Source: Kiritimatiellia bacterium
GTDB lineage: Bacteria > Verrucomicrobiota > Kiritimatiellia > RFP12 > UBA1067
Assembly: GCA_017629455.1 (NCBI GenBank)
Contig: JAGBXE010000025.1
Span: 1-10,791, forward strand
Direction: 5' to 3'
DNA: 10,791 nucleotides
Within the stretch, counting starts at the first letter, position 1, and each line of letters starts with the position of its first letter. Both the position numbers and the translations under genes were made by a program. This document shows positions 1-8,203 of this stretch, in pieces. The notes below the pieces were generated by a model that saw only the letters and a list, made by a program, of their open reading frames with translations, did not search any database and was not told where the DNA came from.

Positions 1-1
1 C

Positions 2-694
<693 letters not shown>

Positions 695-696
695 CT

Positions 697-2001
697 ATGA
701 GTATTGTTGAGAAAAATTCAGCTCTTCTTTTTGAGCGTGCAAAGCGCGTTATTCCAGGAGGCGTCAATAGCCCTGTGCGCGCGTGCAAAGCTGTTGGAAG
801 GATTCCCAGGTTTATATCAAGGGCGTGCGGCGATAGGATTTTTGATGTAGATGGAAATGAATATATCGACTACGTTTCATCTTGGGGACCTGGGATATTA
901 GCTCATGCGCATCCTGAGGTTGTGGAAGCTGTTGTCAAGGCTGCTAGCGATGGCCTGACGTATGGCGCGCCGACCGAGCGTGAGGTCGAAATGGCCGAAC
1001 TTGTAAAAGAACTTGTTCCTTCAATGGAAGTAACGAGGATGGTATCATCGGGAACGGAAGCTGTTATGAGCGCGCTGCGTGTAGCTCGCGGTTTTGCGGG
1101 GCGCGATGGAATACTTAAATTTGATGGGTGTTATCACGGCCATAGTGATGGTATGCTCGTGCGCGCGGGTTCAGGAATCTTAACGCACGCAAGCCCCGGT
1201 TGTGCAGGTGTGCCAAATGATTTTGCAAAGCACACATTCTGCGTGCCGTACAACGATACTGAAGCTGTCGAGCGCGTATTTGAAACTTCTGGTAAAGATA
1301 TTGCTGCAGTTATTGTTGAGCCAGTTGCGGCCAATCAAGGGGTTATTCTGCCGAAACCAGGTTTTTTGCGGTTTTTGCGTGAGATAACGAATAAATACGG
1401 TGCTTTACTTATTTTTGATGAAGTAATAACTGGTTTTAGGCTTGGCCTTTCTGGGGCGCAGGGGCCGGTAAAAACTCTTTGGGAAGAGCCGGTCATCCCT
1501 GATTTGACTACGCTTGGCAAGATTGTTGGCGGAGGAATGCCAGCGGCGATTTATGGCGGACGCGAAGAGATAATGCGCCACGTAAGCCCCGATGGGCCCG
1601 TCTATCAGGCAGGGACTCTTTCTGGTAATCCAATTGCAACTGCAGCAGGGCTTACAACGCTAAAGATTTTAAAGAGAGATCCTGGGATTTACGCAAGGCT
1701 TGAGCAGAAGACTGCAACATTAAGTGATGTAATCCGCCGCGCTTTTGGAGAAAAAGTTGAAGTAACTAATGTTGCGTCACTTTTAGGGGTGATGTTTAAG
1801 GCTGGAGAATGGTGCGGAAAAGCTACCTCAAGCGAAATGTTCGCTATGTGGTACTCGCAACTTCTTGAGAGGGGCATTTATGTAGCTCCTTCGTGCTATG
1901 AGGCGATGTTTGTCTCGGATGCCCATTCAAATGAGGATATATCTGCTACCATTAAGGCGATTGAGGAAACAGCGGCCGTGATGCTTGACCCTCTCGCGTG
2001 A
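697..2001 (+). CDS. hemL: Glutamate-1-semialdehyde 2,1-aminomutase
   Basis: This PLP enzyme converts glutamate-1-semialdehyde to 5-aminolevulinate, the substrate of the preceding gene product, and shows that the organism uses the C5 pathway from glutamyl-tRNA. At 434 aa it has the usual family length. Visible landmarks are the N-terminal PGGVNSPVRA (20-29), the SSGTEA phosphate-binding segment (117-122), DEVITGFR (241-248, D241 contacting the PLP ring) and the Schiff-base lysine K275 in TTLGKIVGGGMP. GTLSGNP (306-312) is also diagnostic. The ATG at 697 follows the hemB stop by 2 bp, with AGAGG at 682-686 as a modest Shine-Dalgarno inside hemB. The last 17 bases overlap a strong predicted promoter for lysS. 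Synonymous codons lean to A or T (for example most codons in 1381-1440), unlike the following genes. Other class III aminotransferases are possible in principle, but the motif set is specific to HemL. Confidence 0.97.
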   Translation: MSIVEKNSALLFERAKRVIPGGVNSPVRACKAVGRIPRFISRACGDRIFDVDGNEYIDYVSSWGPGILAHAHPEVVEAVVKAASDGLTYGAPTEREVEMAELVKELVPSMEVTRMVSSGTEAVMSALRVARGFAGRDGILKFDGCYHGHSDGMLVRAGSGILTHASPGCAGVPNDFAKHTFCVPYNDTEAVERVFETSGKDIAAVIVEPVAANQGVILPKPGFLRFLREITNKYGALLIFDEVITGFRLGLSGAQGPVKTLWEEPVIPDLTTLGKIVGGGMPAAIYGGREEIMRHVSPDGPVYQAGTLSGNPIATAAGLTTLKILKRDPGIYARLEQKTATLSDVIRRAFGEKVEVTNVASLLGVMFKAGEWCGKATSSEMFAMWYSQLLERGIYVAPSCYEAMFVSDAHSNEDISATIKAIEETAAVMLDPLA

Positions 2002-2012
2002 AATGGTATACT
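1985..2012 (+). promoter_or_regulatory. Extended -10 sigma70-type promoter for lysS-rnc-dnaE
   Basis: A -35 box TTGACC (1985-1990), a 16-bp spacer and a -10 box TATACT (2007-2012) lie across the hemL stop codon. The TG of an extended -10 is at 2004-2005. Five of six bases match consensus in each hexamer. The expected start site is near 2018-2020, only about 4-6 nt before the lysS ATG at 2024. This is a prediction from sequence; no transcript data are available. Confidence 0.7.
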
Positions 2013-2023
2013 ATGCGTTTGTT

Positions 2024-3478
2024 ATGGCACAGGAAACGAATGAATACCGCGAGCAACGCCTTCGTTCAATGGAGGCTCTTCGCGCGATGGGTCGCGAGCC
2101 TTACGGCTGCAGATACGATCACGAGGATATTAAAACCGTAAGGGCCGCCTTCGAAGAAGGTAAGGCCGTTCGTGTTGCGGGGCGGTTATTGATGATCCGC
2201 CGCATGGGTAAGATGAACTTCTGTACCCTTAACGACGGCACGGGCAAATTCCAGCTCATATTCAAGCGCGATGAACTCTCCGAAGAGTCGTTTGCCGCGT
2301 TCAAACAGCTTAATCTCGGCGATATTATCGGAGCTGAGGGGGTGCTTTTCACGACGCAGAAGGGCGAGAAGTCTGTAGTCGTAAAAGAATGGACGATGCT
2401 CGCCAAGGCGCTTGAGCAGCCGCCAGAAAAATTCCATGGTCTTGCCGATCAGGAGGAATGCTACCGCCGCCGTTACGTCGATCTTATGACGAACGATGAA
2501 TCGCGCGAACGATTCTTCTTGCGCTCACGCATCATTATGGAGATCCGCAAGTATCTGTGGGGGCTTGGCTACTCCGAAGTCGAAACGCCCATCTTGCAGG
2601 ATCAGGCAGGCGGCGCCGCCGCTAAACCGTTCGTCTCTCACTTTAACGCGCTTGATAAAGACTGCGTTATGCGCATTGCGCCAGAGCTTTATCTTAAACG
2701 CCTTATCGTCGGTGGGATGAATAAGGTCTTTGAGCTTGGCAAGGATTTCCGTAACGAAGGCATTGACCGCTCGCACAACCCTGAATTTACAGTTTGCGAA
2801 CTTTACGAGGCCTATGGTGACCGTCAGTCGATGGAGGCGGTTATGGAAGGTCTTCTGCCGCATCTTTGCGACACGGTCATCGGTAGGCGCAAGATAGCCT
2901 TCGGCGAGTCTGGCGAAGAGATCGACTTTACTCCTCCTTACCGCCGCGTGTCGTATCGCGATCTTGTTTGCGAAAGAATGGGCGAAGATTGGTTCTCGCT
3001 CGATTTCAACGCTCAGATGGAGAGAGCCAAATCAATGGCGGCTTCTGCTGGGGTTAATCTCGAGCTTGACGATGTAACTACGCAGCTCATGCTCACGCAT
3101 GAAGTTTACGACAAGATGATAGAGCGTACTCTCGTTCAGCCGACGTTCGTCACCAGGCTGCCGCGCGAGTTTGTTCCTCTTGCTAAGGCCTGCGCTGACG
3201 ATCCGTCTCTCGTGGATGTTTTCGAGTTTGTCGTCGGCGGCAGAGAGCTTTGCCCTGGATATACAGAACAGAACAATCCTCTTGCCCAGCGCGAAGCGCT
3301 CGAGATTCAGGCCGGCGAGGATGCGGAGAAAGTCGACGAAGATTTCATCTCAGCGCTTGAATGCGGCATGCCGCCGACTGGCGGGCTTGGGTTCGGCGTT
3401 GACCGTCTCGTAATGCTCTTAACGGGCTGCGATTCGATACGTGATGTGGTGCTCTTTCCGCAGATGAAACGGGTCTAA
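2024..3478 (+). CDS. lysS: Lysine--tRNA ligase, class II
   Basis: This cytosolic enzyme charges tRNA-Lys with lysine. At 484 aa it is close to bacterial class II LysRS (about 490-510). The N-terminal OB-fold anticodon-binding domain is visible (about residues 45-135, including GRLLMIRRMGKMNFCTLNDG). The class II core follows: GGAAAKPFVSHFNALD, APELYLKRLIVGG, motif 2 FRNEGIDRSHNPEFT with R243, and motif 3 GLGFGVDRLVML with R461. I chose the ATG at 2024. A longer frame opens with TTG at 1985, but that would overlap hemL and include the promoter. The ATG at 2003 lies before the expected transcription start. No Shine-Dalgarno precedes 2024, in line with a nearly leaderless message. The substrate loop GRELCPGYTEQNNP (406-419) has Pro411 where E. 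coli LysRS has a lysine-contacting Asn in its NGFSELND loop. The gene is followed after 5 bp by rnc. Codons are GC-ending-rich compared with hemL. Confidence 0.96.
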   Translation: MAQETNEYREQRLRSMEALRAMGREPYGCRYDHEDIKTVRAAFEEGKAVRVAGRLLMIRRMGKMNFCTLNDGTGKFQLIFKRDELSEESFAAFKQLNLGDIIGAEGVLFTTQKGEKSVVVKEWTMLAKALEQPPEKFHGLADQEECYRRRYVDLMTNDESRERFFLRSRIIMEIRKYLWGLGYSEVETPILQDQAGGAAAKPFVSHFNALDKDCVMRIAPELYLKRLIVGGMNKVFELGKDFRNEGIDRSHNPEFTVCELYEAYGDRQSMEAVMEGLLPHLCDTVIGRRKIAFGESGEEIDFTPPYRRVSYRDLVCERMGEDWFSLDFNAQMERAKSMAASAGVNLELDDVTTQLMLTHEVYDKMIERTLVQPTFVTRLPREFVPLAKACADDPSLVDVFEFVVGGRELCPGYTEQNNPLAQREALEIQAGEDAEKVDEDFISALECGMPPTGGLGFGVDRLVMLLTGCDSIRDVVLFPQMKRV

Positions 3479-3483
3479 TCGGG

Positions 3484-4164
3484 GTGGACGAATTCTGTCA
3501 GAAACTCGGTTATAGTTTTACGCGTCGGGAACTTCTTCTCGAAGCTCTAACAACGCCCGAGTGCAAGATGGATTCGCCGCGCATTACCGATAATCAGCGT
3601 CTTGAATTTCTTGGAGATGCCGTTTTAGGGCTCTTGGCGGGAGAAAAGCTTTTTCGCGATTTTCCCTCCGCCGCCGAAGGGCGCCTTACGGTTATGAGAA
3701 CGCATATGGTCTCGTCCGCGGCGCTTTGCGGCGCGGCGCACCGCATCGGGCTTGTGCCGCGCTTAAAGCGCAATCGTGCCGCCGCTCCGCTCCCTGCTGA
3801 TTCGAAGACAATCGCCGACGCTGTAGAAGCTCTTGTTGGCGCGGCGTATGTTGACGGAGGCCTTTCAGCGGCGAGAAAGGTGTTTGATTCGCTTGAGCTT
3901 TCGGAAAATGCCGAGGCCGGTTCATGGAGCGCCAACCCGAAAGGGGATTTGCAGATAAAAACTCAGGCGATGAATCCGCCGCGGCGTCCGGCGTATGAGC
4001 TACTAGGCACAACGGGCCCCGACCATGCGCCTGTCTTCAAGGTGCGTGTTAGCGTTGAGGGGCTTGGCGAGGCTGTCATGTCGGCCGGCAACCGCAGGGA
4101 GGCAGAATCGCTCGCGGCGGCCGCGCTTCTAAAATCTCTCGAAAGCGCGGATCATCTAGGTTAG
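3484..4164 (+). CDS. rnc: Ribonuclease III
   Basis: This is the double-strand-specific endoribonuclease that processes rRNA precursors and structured mRNAs. The 226-aa length is normal. The N-terminal RNase III domain (about 1-145) carries the signature NQRLEFLGDAVL (37-48) with acidic residues E41 and D45, then E65 in AEGRLT, and D112/E115 in ADAVEALVGAAY. These correspond to the two-metal catalytic set of E. coli RNase III. The position equivalent to E. coli E38 is Gln here (Q38). The C-terminal double-strand RNA-binding domain (about 151-222) begins NPKGDLQ, contains GPDHAPVF (178-185) and ends in an Ala-rich AAAALLKSLE helix. The start is GTG, 5 bp after the lysS stop. No upstream start exists in this frame without overlapping lysS, and the first residues match family N-termini. 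There is no clear Shine-Dalgarno, so coupling to lysS translation is likely. dnaE follows after 11 bp. Confidence 0.95.
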   Translation: MDEFCQKLGYSFTRRELLLEALTTPECKMDSPRITDNQRLEFLGDAVLGLLAGEKLFRDFPSAAEGRLTVMRTHMVSSAALCGAAHRIGLVPRLKRNRAAAPLPADSKTIADAVEALVGAAYVDGGLSAARKVFDSLELSENAEAGSWSANPKGDLQIKTQAMNPPRRPAYELLGTTGPDHAPVFKVRVSVEGLGEAVMSAGNRREAESLAAAALLKSLESADHLG

Positions 4165-4165
4165 C

Positions 4166-4169
4166 GGAG
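4166..4169 (+). promoter_or_regulatory. Shine-Dalgarno site of dnaE
   Basis: GGAG lies 6 nt before the ATG at 4176 and decides the start. The alternative TTG at 4170 would directly abut it and cannot be served by it. Confidence 0.75.
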
Positions 4170-4175
4170 TTGGGA

Positions 4176-7100
4176 ATGTCGGATTTTGTACATCTCCATC
4201 TGCATTCGACCTATTCGCTGCTTGACGGGCAGTGCTCGATAGCGGGGCTTGTCGCTAAAGCAAAGGCTCTCGGGATGCCAGCAGTGGCAGTTACCGATCA
4301 CGGCAACCTTTTCGCGCTAAAAGCGTTTTACGACGAAGCCCGCAAGGCCGGCATAAAGCCTATTCTCGGTGTCGAGGCGTATGTCACTTCAACGGGCGAT
4401 CACACGTTGAGGCACGAGTATTTTCAGACGCATAAAGAGGTTAAGGAAAAACGCTTTCACCTTTGCCTTCACGCGAAAAATCTCGTCGGTTATCACAATC
4501 TCGTAAGGCTTGTTTCCGAAGCTTATATCGGCGGTTTTTATACGAACCCGCGAATCGATCATAAGCTGCTGGAAAAATATCATGAGGGCCTGCATTGTTC
4601 ATCGGCATGTATTGCTGGAGAGGTAGCGTATTATCTCGACGACGGGCTTAGGGGCGGCAACGACCCTGCCAAGGCAGAAGAGATAGCGCGTTGGTATCAG
4701 AGTGTTTTCGGCGATGATTATTCGCTTGAGGTGATGATCCATCCGACAATCAAACAACCCAAGGTTGTTAAAGATCCTCACACGGGAGAGATAAAAGAGC
4801 AAATTACAACTGATACCATCGTTGAGATGAAGGATCTTCTAGCCAGGCAAAAGCGCGTAGCTGAGCGCGTGATAGCGCTCGGTAAAAAGCTTGGGATTCG
4901 CGTAATCGCAACGAATGACGTGCATTTTCTTGAAGCGGAAGATGACGACTCGCACGATGTGTTGCTGGCGATGTCGACCCAAAAGAAGATGTCCGACATA
5001 GACCGAATGATTTATACCGGGCAAGAGTATTTCAAAACAGCCGATGAAATGCGCGCGCTCTTCCCGGAGAATCCGGAGGTCATTTCCGCAACATTAGAAG
5101 TAGCCGACAAGATTACCGAATACAATCTCGACAGCGACCCTATTATGCCGAAGTTTCCTATTCCTGCGGAATTCGGCGATGAGGAGATGTTCAAGGCGAA
5201 GTACGATGAGGCAACTTTAGCTTCGCTTTATCCGGAAGGGCGCATTGAAAAGTTTGGCGGCTACGAGAAGGCGATACGAATTCAGTTTGAGGCCGAGTAT
5301 TTAGCGTCGCTCGTCTGGGCGGGAGCGAAGCGCCGTTGGGGCGAAACGCTTTCGAAGGAGACTGTTGAGCGGGTTCAATTTGAGCTCGATACGATACGGA
5401 CGATGGGTTTTCCTGGCTACTTTCTCATCGTTAACGACTATATCGAAAACGCTAGGCGCATGGGCGTGTGGGTAGGGCCCGGGCGCGGATCTGCCGCGGG
5501 AGCTGCTGTAGCATATGCTCTTGGCATTACCAACGTCGATCCTTTAAAGTACGATCTTCTTTTCGAGAGGTTCTTAAACCCCGACCGTATTTCGATGCCC
5601 GATATCGACGTCGATTTCGACGATGCCGGGCGCGGCAAGGTGCTTGAATTTGTGACGAACAAATACGGCCGTGATCACGTCGCGCACATCGTTACGTTTG
5701 GGCAGATGGCGCCGAAGTCCGTTATCAAAGACGTCGGGCGCGTAATGGGCTATCCGCTTGCCGATACAAATAAGCTTGCTTCTCTCGTTCCTGAAACGCC
5801 GAAGATAACGTTTAAGAAGGCGACTAATCCCAAAGACAAGAATGGCGAGCCGAACCAAGATTATTCGCAAGGGCTTGTCGATGCTTTCAATTCGCCCGAT
5901 TCGACGGTCAATCTTCTTATGCAGCGCGCAAAACGCCTCGAAGGCGGTATGCGCCAGCCTGGCATTCACGCGTGCGGCGTTATCATTTCGCGCGATCCTT
6001 TGACTGAGACATTGCCTGTAATGCCGACAGAAGGCGAGTCGCTTTTGACGACACAATACGACGGGCATTTTGTAGAGCCGGTAGGGCTGCTTAAGATGGA
6101 CTTTCTCGGGCTTAAGACACTTACCGTCGAAAAGGAATGTGTCGCGCTTTTAGGGCCGAACAATCCGCGTGTTCCGGAATTCTTGCGCGGCAGCGACGGC
6201 TGCCTTGATCCCGACAAGATACCCGACGACGATAAACTTACGTATGAGCTTTTCGGGCGCGGCGAGACGACGGGTCTATTTCAGTTTGAATCTGACGGCA
6301 TGAAAAAATGGTTGCGCGAATTGCAACCTGAGCGCCTTACGGATCTAGTGGCGATGAACGCCCTTTACCGTCCGGGGCCGATGGATTACATTCCTACGTT
6401 CGTTCGGCGCAAGAAGGGCGAGGAGCCTATCGTTTACGACCATCCGCTTATGGAGAAGTATCTCAAGGACACGTACGGAGTTTGCGTGTACCAGGAACAG
6501 GTGATGCTTCTTTCGAGGCTTTTGGGCAAGTTTACGCGCGGAATGTCCGATAAACTCCGCAAGGCAATGGGCAAGAAGCAAATTGCCGTCATGGAGGAGC
6601 TTAAGACGAAGTTTGTCGACGGGTGTCTTAGCAATCCGGAGTTTCGTATCGAGAAGTGGGCCGACGAAGCTGAGGCTCGCAAGCTGATCGACAAGATCTG
6701 GGACGATTGGCGCGCGTTCGCATCGTACGCGTTTAACAAGTCGCATGCTGTCTGTTACGCATGGATAGCGTACCAGACAGGCTACCTAAAAGCGCATTAT
6801 CCTTCCGAGTTTATGTGCGCTCAGATTTCTTCAGAAATAGGTAACTTCGATAAGCTCCCTGGCTTTGTCGCAGAAGCCCAGGATATGAAGCTTGATCTGC
6901 GCCTTCCAGATGTCAATGAGTCGGGTTCGAGTTTTGTGCCTACGTCCGATTTTAAGGGAATACGCTATGGGCTTTCGGGCATAAAAGGCGTGGGCGCTGC
7001 TGGTGAGGCGATAGTTTCTGAGCGCGAGAAGAACGGCCCGTACGTAGGCTTTCTCGATTTTTGCATGCGCCTGGCCGGAACGTCAGCTTGCAATAAGCGC

Positions 7101-8180
7101 GTTTTAGAAAACCTTACGCGCACGGGGGCGTTTTCGTCGTTGGAGCCAAATCGCGCTAAGCTATTTAACAATATTGAATATGCCCTTAAGCGCTCTCAGC
7201 AGAGGATGAAAGAGTCGGCTAGTGCGCAGGCTAACTTCTTTGATTTGATGGCGGGAGAATCTGGTGAGACGGCTAACGATGCCGACTTAGCTGATTGCCC
7301 GGCGTTTGCGCCGTCGGAAGACCTTAAAAACGAACGCGATTTCCTAGGCGTTTATATTTCGGGCAGCCCCATTAAGAGCTGCCGCAAGGCGATAAGCGAA
7401 ATTTCCACTTTCAAACTTCAGTTGATGTCTGATCCTGAAGCGTTAGATCAGTTGGTGCTCGAGTCGTACAAAGATTCAAAAGAGAAGGTCGACAAGTGGA
7501 AAAAGAAGTCGAATCCCTTCCTTAAGGATGAACGTGCACTGCGCCACCTTGATGTGCGTGTTGCGGGTATTCTTTCAGCCTGTACGGTCAAGCTGGGCAA
7601 GCCTCGTCCAGACGGGTCGCCCGGGCAGAATTGGGCGATATTGCAAATCGATGACGGCACAAGCATAAAAGACGTTGATGCGTTTTGCTTTGGTAAGGCG
7701 TGGGAGAAATACAACGTCAATGGCTGCCTAGAAGGTGCTGTCGATCAGCTCGTTCTTATTTGTGGGGAAGTTTCGCGGAGAATTAATTATTCTCGCGATG
7801 ATCGCATCGAAAAGAAGAATCCCGAGGTTGGCGAATATAATTTTACGGTGCGTGAAGCCTACGTGATGGCAGATTCAATGCCGCTGATATCTGGAGGCGC
7901 GCACATTGCGCTCGACCTTTCTGATCCAGAGGTAAAGCCTAAAGCGTCGGCGCTTCGCGATGCGATTGCTGCAAACCCTGGGCTACTGCCTGTCTATTTC
8001 GATATGCGTTATCCCGATGGGCGCATAGTGGAGGTAAGCCTTGGCAATGATTTGCGCGTTGCTTCTACTGTATCGTTCTTTACTGCGCTCGGAAAGATTG
8101 TGCCTTATAGCGCCATTTCGTTCCGCCCAGATTCGCGCACAACTTTAGCCCCGCGCGAGGCACGCCCTTGGGAGGCGTGA
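4176..8180 (+). CDS. dnaE: DNA polymerase III subunit alpha (replicative polymerase, DnaE type)
   Basis: This is the C-family polymerase of the chromosomal replisome. The 1334 residues exceed E. coli DnaE (1160). Order of parts: a PHP domain (about 1-260) with HLHLHSTYSLLDG, TDHGN (D41, H42), E67, H95, C145, E185 and NDVH (D248, H250). The polymerase core has GPGRGSAAGAA and catalytic D478 and D480 in PDIDVDFDD, plus D642 in KMDFLGL. A helix-hairpin-helix segment GLSGIKGVGAAG follows (about 930-945). A beta-clamp-binding-like motif QANFFDL is at 1018-1024. An OB-fold (about 1125-1215) and a C-terminal domain end the protein. Unlike E. coli, which has DFTN in place of DHGN, the PHP metal ligands look intact. 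Residues about 189-222 are an extra charged stretch in the PHP domain. DnaE is distinguished from PolC by the absence of an embedded exonuclease domain. The gene ends the lysS-rnc-dnaE unit, with a convergent neighbour 23 bp downstream. Confidence 0.97.
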   Translation: MSDFVHLHLHSTYSLLDGQCSIAGLVAKAKALGMPAVAVTDHGNLFALKAFYDEARKAGIKPILGVEAYVTSTGDHTLRHEYFQTHKEVKEKRFHLCLHAKNLVGYHNLVRLVSEAYIGGFYTNPRIDHKLLEKYHEGLHCSSACIAGEVAYYLDDGLRGGNDPAKAEEIARWYQSVFGDDYSLEVMIHPTIKQPKVVKDPHTGEIKEQITTDTIVEMKDLLARQKRVAERVIALGKKLGIRVIATNDVHFLEAEDDDSHDVLLAMSTQKKMSDIDRMIYTGQEYFKTADEMRALFPENPEVISATLEVADKITEYNLDSDPIMPKFPIPAEFGDEEMFKAKYDEATLASLYPEGRIEKFGGYEKAIRIQFEAEYLASLVWAGAKRRWGETLSKETVERVQFELDTIRTMGFPGYFLIVNDYIENARRMGVWVGPGRGSAAGAAVAYALGITNVDPLKYDLLFERFLNPDRISMPDIDVDFDDAGRGKVLEFVTNKYGRDHVAHIVTFGQMAPKSVIKDVGRVMGYPLADTNKLASLVPETPKITFKKATNPKDKNGEPNQDYSQGLVDAFNSPDSTVNLLMQRAKRLEGGMRQPGIHACGVIISRDPLTETLPVMPTEGESLLTTQYDGHFVEPVGLLKMDFLGLKTLTVEKECVALLGPNNPRVPEFLRGSDGCLDPDKIPDDDKLTYELFGRGETTGLFQFESDGMKKWLRELQPERLTDLVAMNALYRPGPMDYIPTFVRRKKGEEPIVYDHPLMEKYLKDTYGVCVYQEQVMLLSRLLGKFTRGMSDKLRKAMGKKQIAVMEELKTKFVDGCLSNPEFRIEKWADEAEARKLIDKIWDDWRAFASYAFNKSHAVCYAWIAYQTGYLKAHYPSEFMCAQISSEIGNFDKLPGFVAEAQDMKLDLRLPDVNESGSSFVPTSDFKGIRYGLSGIKGVGAAGEAIVSEREKNGPYVGFLDFCMRLAGTSACNKRVLENLTRTGAFSSLEPNRAKLFNNIEYALKRSQQRMKESASAQANFFDLMAGESGETANDADLADCPAFAPSEDLKNERDFLGVYISGSPIKSCRKAISEISTFKLQLMSDPEALDQLVLESYKDSKEKVDKWKKKSNPFLKDERALRHLDVRVAGILSACTVKLGKPRPDGSPGQNWAILQIDDGTSIKDVDAFCFGKAWEKYNVNGCLEGAVDQLVLICGEVSRRINYSRDDRIEKKNPEVGEYNFTVREAYVMADSMPLISGGAHIALDLSDPEVKPKASALRDAIAANPGLLPVYFDMRYPDGRIVEVSLGNDLRVASTVSFFTALGKIVPYSAISFRPDSRTTLAPREARPWEA
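8161..8179. other. GC-rich hairpin at the dnaE 3' end
   Basis: CACGCC (8161-8166) and GGCGTG (8174-8179) form a perfect 6-bp stem with a 7-nt loop that reaches into the dnaE stop codon, 24 bp before the end of the convergent gene. No T-run follows on either strand, so it is not a canonical intrinsic terminator. It might protect or pause the transcript end, or be chance. Confidence 0.3.
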
Positions 8181-8203
8181 CGCGCAGGGGGTAAATAAAT
8201 TCA

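Noticed and set aside
1985..2023. Longer lysS start at TTG 1985, or ATG 2003
   Set aside because: The TTG start overlaps hemL and coincides with the -35 box. The ATG at 2003 lies upstream of the predicted transcription start and has no Shine-Dalgarno. The residues added do not resemble LysRS.
4170..4175. TTG start for dnaE at 4170
   Set aside because: It directly abuts GGAG, leaving no spacing. The ATG at 4176 has ideal 6-nt spacing and fits the family N-terminus.
5574..6068. 164-codon open frame on the minus strand inside dnaE
   Set aside because: It is antisense to the conserved polymerase core of dnaE, with no recognisable domain and no ribosome site that I can see.
8181..8203. Intrinsic terminator between dnaE and the convergent hydrolase
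   Set aside because: The only hairpin found (8161-8179) has no T-run on either strand, so it is listed only as a hairpin of uncertain role.
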